Notes under the pieces: generated by a model
Database searches by the model: none
What the model saw: the letters and a program-made list of their open reading frames with translations, nothing else
What the model was told of the DNA's origin: nothing
Origin: a virus
Length of the DNA: 42,204 nt
Strand: one strand, 5' to 3'
Virus record (IMG/VR): IMGVR_UViG_3300045051_000101
Coordinates: 1 to 42,204 of that record
In this document: piece by piece, positions 31,518-38,405 of the stretch
Layout of the letters: every line of letters begins with the position of its first letter
How positions within the stretch are numbered: position 1 is the stretch's first letter
Program-made: the position numbers and the translations under genes

Positions 31518-32491
31518 GATGCTACATGGGGCCAGTTGTAGAACGCCATCGGGTTATCCCTAGGATTCTCGATATATTGCTGGGCATCCCGATGGAACCA
31601 CAGCTTGATGGTCGGCTCACCCTCACCCGAGCCGTCATAGTTCCGCTGCTTTCTGCACAGCAGGAAATGGTCAGGATCGTCCTTTTTGGTGCCATAAGGG
31701 CCATTGGCCTTCATGTCATCCTCTTTAACTTTGTTGCGCCAAACCAACATCACATTGTCCACTTGGTCCGTAATGGACCCTGAACCCTTGTTGTCGTGCT
31801 TGTCAGGGACGGCATTTTCGTTGGCCGGTTTCTTCAAATGGTGGACCAGATGGATGTGAATGGCATAGTCCCTGGCCACAGAGGTCAGTTCATCAACGAA
31901 CACTTTCTGGCCGTTGTAGTCATCCTCGCCCTTGACGCACTTGGCAAGGTTGTCAACGAAGATGTGGGTGATCCCCAGTTCCTTGGCACAGTACCGGCAC
32001 ATACCGATCACATCCTCGGTTTGGGCAGTTCCACGCTGGTCGTACATCCACATCCGGCCCTTGGTCCAGTCGTCGAACTGGTCGTATAGGTCTTCCAGGG
32101 CTTTAATGCCCTCTTCCTGCTGAAATTCTGGCAAGTTAGGGTTCAGGCCCATCCACTGCCTTGCCATGCGTTGTAGGGTCGTTTCTGGCTTCATCTCAAA
32201 AGATGCCACGCAGACCTTCTGGCCTTGGCCAACCAGGGACAGGGCAATCTCACCGGTCATCAGGGATTTACCGTGACCGTTCTGGCCAGACCATAGGGTC
32301 ACCTCACCCTTGCGGAAGGCGAAGTTGTCACGGGTACGCTGCCAGGGAAGGTAGCAGACCGGTTCCTTGTCCTTCTGGCGCAGACGTTCCTTGAGGAAAT
32401 GGATGTAGTCAGATGCCTGTTTGACCTTGGTCTGGGCATCGGTTTCCTTCAGGTACAGGCTGAAGTCAATGGTGTCAGGGATAAATTCCAT
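31514..32491 (-). CDS. DnaB-like replicative helicase
   Basis: This 325-residue protein contains a RecA-fold helicase domain with Walker A SGQNGHGKS (residues 68-76) and Walker B HIFVDNLAKC (about 175-185). VHHLKKPANEN and a conserved GSGSITDQVDNVMLVWR follow, as in DnaB/Twinkle-type helicases. It lacks a primase domain. It is probably the replicative helicase. The upstream DUF1376 gene could be its loader. Confidence 0.85.
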   Translation of the reverse strand: MEFIPDTIDFSLYLKETDAQTKVKQASDYIHFLKERLRQKDKEPVCYLPWQRTRDNFAFRKGEVTLWSGQNGHGKSLMTGEIALSLVGQGQKVCVASFEMKPETTLQRMARQWMGLNPNLPEFQQEEGIKALEDLYDQFDDWTKGRMWMYDQRGTAQTEDVIGMCRYCAKELGITHIFVDNLAKCVKGEDDYNGQKVFVDELTSVARDYAIHIHLVHHLKKPANENAVPDKHDNKGSGSITDQVDNVMLVWRNKVKEDDMKANGPYGTKKDDPDHFLLCRKQRNYDGSGEGEPTIKLWFHRDAQQYIENPRDNPMAFYNWPHVAS

Positions 32492-32494
32492 GCT

Positions 32495-32770
32495 TTACTC
32501 GTAATACTTGCGGTAGATGCCAGCAGCAATCTGTCTGGCTCCGTGCTTTTGGCAGGTCTGGGTCAACCAGTCCAGGCGGTTTTGATCTTCGCATGAAATG
32601 GTCACCAAGCACCCTAGGACAAACCTTAGGTCCAGGTCGATTAACCGGTCACCGTGGACAACCACCTCTGTCGGCTCCAGTTCCAGGGTAAACGGGCGGT
32701 CAATGATGTTGATGACCGCTGGCCTAATGCCACGTTTGCGGGCCTGGATGATGTGGTCATGGCCTCTCAT
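32495..32770 (-). CDS. Hypothetical protein
   Basis: This 91-residue protein starts MRGHDHIIQARKRGIRPAVI and contains DRLIDLDLRFVLGCLVTIS and GARQIAAGIYRKYYE. It starts with an ATGA overlap after the DUF1376 protein and ends 3 bases before the helicase ATG. No recognised domain. Confidence 0.65.
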   Translation of the reverse strand: MRGHDHIIQARKRGIRPAVINIIDRPFTLELEPTEVVVHGDRLIDLDLRFVLGCLVTISCEDQNRLDWLTQTCQKHGARQIAAGIYRKYYE

Positions 32771-33429
32771 GAGCCACCCATCAGGAAGTCGTAGGAGTTT
32801 TTGGGACTGACGGTCTGCTTTCCAGCAACCCATTCAGCCTTGAAGGATTGCCAGCCACGAACCACACATTCCTTCAGAACGTCCTCCAGCGACCAGTTTG
32901 CCAACTGAGCCTGTTTGGCAAGACCGTCGATAACCAACTGGGTGATCGGAGCTTTCCGGGACTTGCGGAACGCAACGAAATCTTTCCAGACCAGATCAGA
33001 TACGCCTTCAGGCGCTTGGATGTTGGTCTTATCTTTTGGTATTGGTATTGGTGTTGGTATTGGTAGCTCAACCTTCGCTGAGCGTTCGTTTAACGTCCGT
33101 TGAGCGTTCGTTCTACGAGCGTTGACCGATGCTTGAGCAGACGCTTGCGCTTTAACCCTTTTTTCTTTCATTTTGGCAAGCTCTTCATCACAGCGCAGAT
33201 GCCGCCAACAGTCATCTTCCTGGATAAAAAACTCGTTCAGGACGTCCCGAACCACTGCGGCATGGTCAGGCATCCTGATCAGCTTGGCCAGTTTGGTGAC
33301 ATCCTTGGGAAGCGGACTTTCGTGGAGGTAGTAGAAGTCCAAGCACCTGCGATATGCAAGGTCTTCCAGCAGGTCCAAATGGCCTGTGTGGACGGCATAA
33401 TCGCCCATGTGAAAGGGGTAGTAATTCAT
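32767..33429 (-). CDS. DUF1376-containing replication protein (helicase loader/initiator-like)
   Basis: This 220-residue protein has an N-terminal DUF1376 (YdaU-type) domain (MNYYPFHMGDYAVHTGHLDL, then LAYRRCLDFYYLHESPLP) and a basic linker with repeated NAQRTLNERS. A Pro/Ile-rich PIPTPIPIPK hinge precedes a C-terminal helical domain (WKDFVAFRKSRKAPITQLVI, WQSFKAEW). DUF1376 proteins sit next to replication helicases or DnaC-like loaders in many prophages. It may recruit the DnaB-like helicase two genes downstream. Its ATG overlaps a 24-residue ORF. Confidence 0.8.
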   Translation of the reverse strand: MNYYPFHMGDYAVHTGHLDLLEDLAYRRCLDFYYLHESPLPKDVTKLAKLIRMPDHAAVVRDVLNEFFIQEDDCWRHLRCDEELAKMKEKRVKAQASAQASVNARRTNAQRTLNERSAKVELPIPTPIPIPKDKTNIQAPEGVSDLVWKDFVAFRKSRKAPITQLVIDGLAKQAQLANWSLEDVLKECVVRGWQSFKAEWVAGKQTVSPKNSYDFLMGGS

Positions 33430-33500
33430 CGCAGAACCCTAATCCGACCCTGGAGAAAGTCACCGGCAGGTGGGGTCTGAACACTTTTCCCGAGGCTCAT
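33426..33500 (-). CDS. Possible 24-residue leader-like protein
   Basis: An ATG at 33500 with GAGG 5 bases upstream encodes MSLGKSVQTPPAGDFLQG followed by RIRVLR, and its TGA overlaps the DUF1376 ATG (ATGA). The strong start site and coupling suggest translation and perhaps translational coupling to the replication gene. It is otherwise unrecognised. The remaining intergenic DNA here is about 40 bases. Confidence 0.5.
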   Translation of the reverse strand: MSLGKSVQTPPAGDFLQGRIRVLR

Positions 33501-33540
33501 GACTTCCTCGGTAGCCGGGCTTTCGTAACACTGTATCACA

Positions 33541-33723
33541 TCAGAACGGATCGTCAAACCCCCGCATGGGCTGATTGATCCACCGGTTCATTTCCTCGTC
33601 TTGCTGACGCTGGAATTCCATCCTGGCGGCTTCTGCCGGTCCCATTCGGAACTCGTTGCGCTCAGCATCGTAGGGCACACCTGACCGGAAAGCCAAGTTG
33701 AAAAGATCATTGAAAAAGCTCAT
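33541..33723 (-). CDS. Hypothetical small protein
   Basis: This 60-residue protein (MSFFNDLFNLAFRSGVPYDA) ends in QPMRGFDDPF, is acidic at the end and rich in Arg/Gln in the middle. GAGG lies 7 bases before the ATG. It overlaps the preceding gene by 17 bases. No recognised domain. Confidence 0.6.
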   Translation of the reverse strand: MSFFNDLFNLAFRSGVPYDAERNEFRMGPAEAARMEFQRQQDEEMNRWINQPMRGFDDPF

Positions 33724-33886
33724 GGATAGGCCTCAATCTACGTTCGCTGGCAATTTCAAGGGCGCATGCCAGCACTGCGACAACGGCAGCTTCCAGGTCA
33801 TCAGGCTCATGGTGATGTTCCATGATCCCGACGGCTATGGCCACCAGCTCATATGCGGTTTCAAACTCAAGATGCTGTAAGTTCAT
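33707..33886 (-). CDS. Hypothetical small helical protein, first gene of the replication operon
   Basis: From the first ATG (33886) the protein has 59 residues (MNLQHLEFETAYELVAIAVG). It is acidic and helical (EPDDLEAAVVAVLACALEIA) and has a HHH cluster. An upstream GTG would start inside the conserved 23-bp element at 33922-33944, so I rejected it. No strong ribosome-binding site is visible for the ATG. Confidence 0.55.
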   Translation of the reverse strand: MNLQHLEFETAYELVAIAVGIMEHHHEPDDLEAAVVAVLACALEIASERRLRPIHELFQ

Positions 33887-33921
33887 GGCCGAGAGGCTAT
33901 CAGGTTGATCAGTAATCCGTA

Positions 33922-33944
33922 CTAGGGAAAACACCTATGTTTTT
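33922..33944 (+). promoter_or_regulatory. Shared plus-operon promoter/operator element, copy 2
   Basis: CTAGGGAAAACACCTATGT followed by TTTT matches 21 of 23 bases of the copy at 24542-24564. It lies in the intergenic region between divergent early operons, 57 bases before the plus-strand ATG at 34002. TATGTT inside it could act as a -10 box, with the conserved upstream part bound by an activator. Confidence 0.6.
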
Positions 33945-34001
33945 TCCGTTGTGGTGCAACTACATTTACCGAACTGCATGTGCAGGACTTAGGAGAAATC
34001 A

Positions 34002-34154
34002 ATGGAAATCAAATGCTCTAAGCGTACAATGCCTTGGGTTCCTGTTGGCCACCCAGACTTCAAGTGGACACCAGGGGCAGACGTCCAAGCGCTTTGGATG
34101 AAATATGGATGGACACCCCCTCGCGGTGACCAGAATGTAAAGGACAAGAAATGA
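34002..34154 (+). CDS. Small basic early protein
   Basis: This 50-residue protein (MEIKCSKRTMPWVPVGHPDF) contains YGWTPPRGDQN. AGGAGA lies 6 bases before the ATG and the stop overlaps the next start (ATGA). It is the first gene of the plus-strand early operon. No recognised domain. Confidence 0.65.
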   Translation: MEIKCSKRTMPWVPVGHPDFKWTPGADVQALWMKYGWTPPRGDQNVKDKK

Positions 34155-34405
34155 GTCAAGAACAGTTTTATCAAACGGTTCAAATGGAACAAGAATGGAG
34201 AGAACAGCAAATGAAAACTTGGCTTGAGCAATACATCGACGAAGAGGCAAACACCGAATACTGCCCCTACTGCATGAACCCCCGTGGCGGCAAACGTGTC
34301 TGCTGTGGCGAGGTCCACTTCATGCCATTCAAAGACTTTGACCTGCAAGAGCAGATGGATATTGCCCATCAGGAATGGGAAATGGCACACAAGGAAATGA
34401 AATGA
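34151..34405 (+). CDS. Zinc-ribbon-like small protein
   Basis: This 84-residue protein has a Gln/Glu-rich helical N-terminus. A cysteine cluster CPYCMNPRGGKRVCCG (residues about 38-53) suggests a zinc ribbon, and the C-terminal helix is acidic. It lies directly upstream of the annealing protein and overlaps it as ATGA. Nucleic-acid or protein binding is plausible. Confidence 0.7.
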   Translation: MSQEQFYQTVQMEQEWREQQMKTWLEQYIDEEANTEYCPYCMNPRGGKRVCCGEVHFMPFKDFDLQEQMDIAHQEWEMAHKEMK

Positions 34406-35055
34406 CTATTGCAAAGCTGCTTCAGACCAACGTAAACGAGCATACAGAGAAGAAAAACGGCCTTACATACCTGTCATGGGCCTGGGCCTGGGCGGAGGCT
34501 CTAAAGGCCGATCCTGCGGCTTCTTACAAGGTCGAGACATACGACGAATTAGGTGAAAACGGTCGCCGTCGTACCGTGCCCTACATGAGCATCAACGGCA
34601 CCTGCATGGTGTTCGTGACTGTCACCCTGTTTGGCAAGCCCCTGACATGCCAATTGCCGGTGATGGATTACCGCAACAAGGCCATCCCTGACCCAGACGC
34701 ATTCGCTGTCAATACCGCCATCATGCGCTGCTTGACCAAGGCGCTGTCCCTGCATGGCCTGGGCCTGTACATCTACGCTGGTGAAGATCTGCCAGAAGAA
34801 GGGGAGGTGGCCAAAAAAGGTGATGCCCCCGTCATTACGCCAAGGGGCGGCATTGGTGACGATCTTTCCAGCGAAATCAAAACATACCTTGAGGATCTTG
34901 CAGAAAAGGTTAAAGACCTGATCCAGCAAGAGCGTCCAAAAGAGGCCCTATTCGCCCTGGAAAGCGAAAACCTGGAGGCAGATCAAAAGGTCTGGCTCTT
35001 CAATCAATTGGACTCCAAAGTCCGCTCCGCTCTCAAAAAAGCAAAAGGAAATTAA
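34402..35055 (+). CDS. Sak3-type ssDNA annealing protein (DUF1071)
   Basis: This 217-residue recombinase promotes annealing of complementary single strands. The DUF1071/Sak3 core contains LTYLSWAWAWAEALKADPA, GTCMVFVTVTLFGKPLTCQ and a conserved NKAIPDPDAFAVNTAIMRC, followed by TKALSLHGLGLYIYAGEDLP. The C-terminal third is an acidic helical tail. The start overlaps the zinc-ribbon gene stop (ATGA), and a candidate ssDNA-binding protein follows, which is the usual partnership. Confidence 0.85.
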   Translation: MTIAKLLQTNVNEHTEKKNGLTYLSWAWAWAEALKADPAASYKVETYDELGENGRRRTVPYMSINGTCMVFVTVTLFGKPLTCQLPVMDYRNKAIPDPDAFAVNTAIMRCLTKALSLHGLGLYIYAGEDLPEEGEVAKKGDAPVITPRGGIGDDLSSEIKTYLEDLAEKVKDLIQQERPKEALFALESENLEADQKVWLFNQLDSKVRSALKKAKGN

Positions 35056-35313
35056 ATGAACCAACAATACGATCCCACTAACCGTGGTTCCATGTTCGTC
35101 AACGACAAAAAGACGGAAGAAAAGCACCCTGACTGGAACGGCAGTCTCAACGTCAATGGCGTGGATTACTGGATCTCTGGATGGAAAAAGATGAGCAAGG
35201 GAAACAAGCCTTTCTTGAGCATCTCCATCCGTGAGAAGCAAGAGCAGACCCGGCAGGTCAGCCAGCCGACCAGGAAAGCAAAAGAGGATTTCCCGGACGA
35301 CATCCCCTGGTAA
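35056..35313 (+). CDS. Putative ssDNA-binding-like protein
   Basis: This 85-residue protein (MNQQYDPTNRGSMFVNDKKT) has a compact core (NGSLNVNGVDYWISGWKKM) and an acidic C-terminal tail DFPDDIPW. That tail resembles the SSB C-terminal peptide that binds partner proteins. It starts directly after the annealing protein's stop. I infer a ssDNA-binding or accessory role from the tail and context. Confidence 0.6.
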   Translation: MNQQYDPTNRGSMFVNDKKTEEKHPDWNGSLNVNGVDYWISGWKKMSKGNKPFLSISIREKQEQTRQVSQPTRKAKEDFPDDIPW

Positions 35314-35319
35314 TGATTA

Positions 35320-35390
35320 CGGGCCGAAAGCGGATGCTGGTCAATGGGGGTGTTCACAGCATGCCCGACCAGACGTAGCGAGTAGGCCCA
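35320..35390 (+). ncRNA. Candidate structured RNA element between SSB-like and DUF7303 genes
   Basis: Nested complementary arms are visible: GGGCC (35321-35325) with GGCCC (35385-35389), and inside it CTGGTC (35337-35342) with GACCAG (35367-35372). A competing pairing ATGCT (35334-35338) with AGCAT (35358-35362) is also possible. The loop contains GGGGGTGTTCACAGC. No terminator T-run follows. It could be a cis-regulatory RNA for DUF7303 or a small RNA. The 71-residue gene starts 30 bases after it. Confidence 0.5.
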
Positions 35391-35419
35391 CCTTAACCCA
35401 ACCAAACAAAGGATTTGAA

Positions 35420-35635
35420 ATGTATACCATTGAAAAAAACATTCCCGCACCTGATTCGCGTTCCAAGTACCCCTTCCCTCAAATGGAAGTTGGCGATTCC
35501 TTCTTTGTTCCCGGCAACGAAATCGTCGGCAGCAGGGTTTCTGTGGCCATGAACTACTACAAGAAAAAGAATCCCAAGAAAACGTTTATCAGTCGCAAAA
35601 GCGCTGATGGCATGCGGATCTGGCGCACCAAGTAA
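35420..35635 (+). CDS. DUF7303-like protein
   Basis: This 71-residue protein (MYTIEKNIPAPDSRSKYPFP) contains MEVGDSFFVPGNE and a C-terminal FISRKSADGMRIWRTK. This matches the DUF7303 family of small phage proteins with pattern VGDSFFVP...R....GxRIWR. Its frame is open upstream through the intergenic region, but the ATG with a nearby AAAGG is the best start. The function is unknown. Confidence 0.7.
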   Translation: MYTIEKNIPAPDSRSKYPFPQMEVGDSFFVPGNEIVGSRVSVAMNYYKKKNPKKTFISRKSADGMRIWRTK

Positions 35636-35644
35636 GGAGCAGAA

Positions 35645-35953
35645 ATGGCGACCTATGCAGCAATTGAATCAGAGGTTATTCGCTGGGCTGAAGCCCGGAA
35701 AATCATCCCGAACTCGACCCCCCAGGCACAGCTTATCAAGGCGGTTTCTGAGATGGGTGAACTGGCCGATGCTACGATCAAGGGCAATCGAGAGGACGCG
35801 ATGGACGCTGTTGGTGACGTACTTGTATGCCTCATTAACTATTGCGCTCTACAAGACTTCAATCTGGTGGACTGCCTAGAACTTGCCTACGACCAGATCA
35901 AACACCGTAAAGGCACCCTGTTGCCCAGCGGCGTCTTCGTGAAGGAATCATAA
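35645..35953 (+). CDS. MazG-like nucleotide pyrophosphohydrolase
   Basis: This 102-residue protein matches all-alpha NTP pyrophosphatases of the MazG superfamily: KAVSEMGELADATIK (Glu36, Glu39) and DAMDAVGDVLVCLINYC (Asp54, Asp58) form the metal-binding acidic set. It would hydrolyse an NTP or a ppGpp-like substrate, affecting nucleotide pools or the stringent response. The stop overlaps the next gene start. Confidence 0.85.
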   Translation: MATYAAIESEVIRWAEARKIIPNSTPQAQLIKAVSEMGELADATIKGNREDAMDAVGDVLVCLINYCALQDFNLVDCLELAYDQIKHRKGTLLPSGVFVKES

Positions 35954-36306
35954 TGGAACGTGCCTGCGTAAGCTGTGTTCGTGGCCACATGAATGCCGGC
36001 AATGAAACTTGCAAAGCATGCCTCAGCGATCTTGATAGACCTTTTTGGCAATCGCGGTATGGACCTGTTGAAAAGGACGCATTGAAAACGCAGGTAAATG
36101 GCGACCATTACAAGAACAGCCCAATCCAACCCGTTGAATACATCCATGCAAACGCACTTGGTTTTTGCGAGGGTAATGTTGTTAAATACGTTACCCGGTG
36201 GAAATTCAAAGGGGGGGTGGGTGATCTTGAAAAAGCCAGACATTACCTGGACATTCTGATTCAACTGGAGAGCAGAAGTGATTCAACCGGAAATAGTAAG
36301 GTGTGA
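35953..36306 (+). CDS. DUF3310 protein with N-terminal Cys cluster
   Basis: This 117-residue protein has four Cys in an N-terminal CVSCVRGHM and CKACLSD (zinc-finger-like). A C-terminal DUF3310 domain follows: GDHYKNSPIQPVEYIHAN, then CEGNVVKYVTRWKFKGGVGD and LEKARHYLDILIQ. DUF3310 occurs in T7 gp1.7, a nucleotide kinase. A related nucleotide-processing function is possible, which would suit the neighbouring MazG-like gene. Confidence 0.8.
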   Translation: MERACVSCVRGHMNAGNETCKACLSDLDRPFWQSRYGPVEKDALKTQVNGDHYKNSPIQPVEYIHANALGFCEGNVVKYVTRWKFKGGVGDLEKARHYLDILIQLESRSDSTGNSKV

Positions 36307-36469
36307 TCCAGAGTACCCGGATCACTATTGCTGGAACTGCAAGCGGTTTATCAAACAGACGAAAGAGCAGACCGGCGAAACCAGGGCAGTAGTGTCTGTG
36401 GAGACAAGCAGGTCAGAGGCCTGCCTGTACATGCCTATCAGCCTTTTAGGACTTGTAAGGCGTGGTTGA
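36278..36469 (+). CDS. Small Cys-containing protein, last gene of the plus operon
   Basis: A GTG at 36278 with GGAG 7 bases upstream gives 63 residues (MIQPEIVRCDPEYPDHYCWN). Cys residues (CWNCKRF, EACLYMP) suggest a small metal-binding protein. It overlaps the end of the DUF3310 gene by 29 bases and the end of the opposite-strand endolysin gene by 32 bases. The overlaps are unusual but in line with tight packing. Confidence 0.5.
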   Translation: MIQPEIVRCDPEYPDHYCWNCKRFIKQTKEQTGETRAVVSVETSRSEACLYMPISLLGLVRRG

Positions 36470-37037
36470 TGTGATTGATCCTGTCCTGGAGGCCAATGGT
36501 TCCGCCATTGATCTTCCGGGTCAGGCCAGTCCAGTCAGACGCATCAGCAAGGGTGTTGCACTTGTGCGTATCCCAAAACCATCCAGCAGTTAAGGCGGCA
36601 TATTGTGGCGTGGCAACCAGATCCGGCTCCTTCACAAAATCAACCCCCAGTGCTTTTCCGGCATGGAAATAGTTCGCATGTCCAGTTAGCTGGATACACC
36701 CCCTCCCCCGAAAACGATAGCCGTCCCCAGAGGCCTCATCTCGATTGCCCATCCGGGAGGCATAGACCTTATTGGCAATCTTCTTCGGATTCCGAGCGTA
36801 TTCATTGGCTACTTCAAGAGTAGGGAACCTTTTGGGCCAAAGCTTCATCAGCGTTTCAGCACGGTAGTTCAGGTTCTCCTCCAGGATTCGGAAGTTCCCG
36901 CACTCATGGCCACACTGGCCGATGAAAGCCGCCTGTCGAATGGGCGTGTTAATGTTGAAACGGCTGAAAGTAGAGTTCAGTGCATCAACCCATTCAGGGC
37001 CGATCTTGAGCTTTTGAAGTTGCTCAACGGTTACCAT
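36438..37037 (-). CDS. Endolysin, GH19 (chitinase-like) lysozyme
   Basis: This 199-residue enzyme cleaves peptidoglycan glycan strands for lysis. It has the GH19 pattern: AAFIGQCGHECGNFRILEEN with the likely catalytic Glu45. The active-site region GYRFRGRGCIQLTGHANY (about residues 106-123) follows, with a tail LTRKINGGTIGLQDRINHIN. There is no signal peptide, so release depends on the phage holin. It overlaps the Rz gene by 14 bases. It is the last gene of the minus late operon. Confidence 0.9.
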   Translation of the reverse strand: MVTVEQLQKLKIGPEWVDALNSTFSRFNINTPIRQAAFIGQCGHECGNFRILEENLNYRAETLMKLWPKRFPTLEVANEYARNPKKIANKVYASRMGNRDEASGDGYRFRGRGCIQLTGHANYFHAGKALGVDFVKEPDLVATPQYAALTAGWFWDTHKCNTLADASDWTGLTRKINGGTIGLQDRINHINHALQVLKG

Positions 37038-37515
37038 TGATTTGCTCCCTTACAGCGTTATACGCATCAATACATGCGTTTAACTGGTTTATTGCTTTGT
37101 CGCCGTCTGCTGCGATTTGGGCGATGAGCCGGAGGGTTTCTCGCTCGGCATCAGAAGCTGCGTCAGTCTGTCGGTCAGGTTCGGCTGCTGCTTGCTGATT
37201 GACGGCGGGAGCGGGGGCATTTGCGGGGGCTTGTACACAACTGGCGGCGGGGAGGCGCACCCGGCCAGCACGGATAGCGCGATCAAGGGCAGACTGTTTT
37301 TCATCGACGGCATTGTTGGCCTCCTGGAGTTGAGCAGTAGTGGAGTTGAGCTTCTCGTTCATGGTCCGTTCAAGCTCTCGGGACTTTTCGTTTGCTTTGG
37401 CAATCTCGCTTTGCATCTCAGCATCACGGGTGGACCAGCCATTATGGTAGCCCCAGCGATACAGCCCCAGGACCACCAGAAGAGTAACAGCGCCAGCGAT
37501 CAGATACTTGTTCAT
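37024..37515 (-). CDS. Rz-like inner-membrane spanin
   Basis: This 163-residue protein has an N-terminal transmembrane helix (YLIAGAVTLLVVLGLYRWG) and a long periplasmic coiled coil (residues about 35-90), then RAGRVRLPAASC and an Ala/Pro-rich segment. It forms the inner part of a two-component spanin that fuses the membranes after peptidoglycan is digested. The Rz1 partner is embedded in another frame within it. It starts in an ATGA overlap with the upstream holin-like gene. Confidence 0.85.
   Translation of the reverse strand: MNKYLIAGAVTLLVVLGLYRWGYHNGWSTRDAEMQSEIAKANEKSRELERTMNEKLNSTTAQLQEANNAVDEKQSALDRAIRAGRVRLPAASCVQAPANAPAPAVNQQAAAEPDRQTDAASDAERETLRLIAQIAADGDKAINQLNACIDAYNAVREQINGNR
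37089..37313 (-). CDS. Rz1-like outer-membrane spanin lipoprotein, embedded in Rz
   Basis: This 74-residue frame lies completely inside the Rz gene in a different frame. It has a lipoprotein signal peptide (MPSMKNSLPLIALSVLAGC) with lipobox LAGC, then a Pro-rich ASPPPVVYKPPQMPPLPP typical of Rz1. A perfect AGGAGG lies 6 bases before its ATG. The product anchors in the outer membrane and pairs with Rz. Confidence 0.88.
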   Translation of the reverse strand: MPSMKNSLPLIALSVLAGCASPPPVVYKPPQMPPLPPSISKQQPNLTDRLTQLLMPSEKPSGSSPKSQQTATKQ

Positions 37516-38048
37516 GACTCACCCCTTGCTGCTGCACGTTCTTCGGCAATCTCTCGGGCCGCAGGATCAATGTGATCAGGCGGTGTGGTGGGAGGAGGCG
37601 GAGGAACCCAGGACTCATCCAGCTCAGGGTTCTTGAATCCCATCCAGTTCCAGTCAGGAGTTCCGCTTGTCTGCCCCTGGAATGTCGGCGACTGAGGTTG
37701 GGCTACCACAGCCGCCACTGGCTTTGGGGGTTCAGGAGCCATCGTCTTGGCCACAGATCCCACAGCACGTTTGCTGATCACCCCACCAATACCGCCAACG
37801 ATCAACAGCACGATGTCGTTGAGCATCTTGGTGTAGGCCTGATCAATCGGTGCCATTGACTTGATGGGCTGGGTAACGAAGGTCACCGAGTACAGCAAGG
37901 CGATCACGATGAATGCCAGGATCATGGTGACCACGATAACCACAAACCCCCAGATCCTTGCCTCCAGGATCTCGACGTAGTTGTCGGTGCGGCCCTCACT
38001 TGCCAGCGTTTGGTTCGGAGGCGCTTTGGTTAGGTTGTTGAATGGCAT
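37512..38048 (-). CDS. Putative holin (two-transmembrane protein)
   Basis: This 178-residue protein has two hydrophobic segments (WGFVVIVVTMILAFIVIALL near 33-52 and DIVLLIVGGIGGVISKRA near 78-95). A long Pro-rich hydrophilic C-terminal tail with PPPPPTTPPDHIDP follows. Its place between a lipoprotein gene and the spanin/endolysin genes suggests a holin. The tail is longer than in typical holins. GGAG lies 10 bases before the ATG, and it overlaps the upstream gene by 53 bases. Confidence 0.6.
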   Translation of the reverse strand: MPFNNLTKAPPNQTLASEGRTDNYVEILEARIWGFVVIVVTMILAFIVIALLYSVTFVTQPIKSMAPIDQAYTKMLNDIVLLIVGGIGGVISKRAVGSVAKTMAPEPPKPVAAVVAQPQSPTFQGQTSGTPDWNWMGFKNPELDESWVPPPPPTTPPDHIDPAAREIAEERAAARGES

Positions 38049-38223
38049 TTACTTGTTTCTCCAGGATGGGTGCAACGAGATATTCCGGGCAAGTCTGGGT
38101 GAATAGGCACTTGGGCTTTTGGCACTCTGCCTTGTAGAAGTTGTCCGGGTTCTGGCAGGCATACCTGTATTGATCCTGACATCCAGCAAGACCAACGAGT
38201 ATCGCAAAAAAGATATATCTCAT
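37996..38223 (-). CDS. Cys-rich lipoprotein
   Basis: This 75-residue protein has a lipoprotein signal (MRYIFFAILVGLAGC, lipobox GLAGC) followed by several Cys (CQNPDNFYKAECQKPKC, TQTCPEYLV). It is secreted and probably disulphide-bonded. Similar short Cys-rich lipoproteins occur near lysis genes in some phages. Its start is coupled to the preceding gene by ATGA. It could be an extra lysis or superinfection factor. Confidence 0.7.
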   Translation of the reverse strand: MRYIFFAILVGLAGCQDQYRYACQNPDNFYKAECQKPKCLFTQTCPEYLVAPILEKQVNAIQQPNQSASEPNAGK

Positions 38224-38405
38224 TCTCCAAGCCCCAGCATGTTCATGACCTTGTCAACAATCTTCTTTGCGATGTGGTCGGGCAGGTGCGGAAGCACATC
38301 GCAGAGCCAGTACAGAAACAGAAGGGCGTGAATCTTCGGGTTCTTGATGAAGCGCTGAAGCCTTGCATCTAGCTCCCGACCACCGGCCTTCCAGTTCCAA
38401 GACAT
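38220..38405 (-). CDS. Hypothetical small protein in the lysis region
   Basis: This 61-residue protein (MSWNWKAGGRELDARLQRFI) contains a hydrophobic HALLFLYWLCDVLPHL stretch and a helical end (IAKKIVDKVMNMLGLG). It is possibly membrane-associated. The ATG overlaps the upstream stop by one base (TGATG), and the stop overlaps the lipoprotein start. No recognised domain. Confidence 0.6.
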   Translation of the reverse strand: MSWNWKAGGRELDARLQRFIKNPKIHALLFLYWLCDVLPHLPDHIAKKIVDKVMNMLGLGE

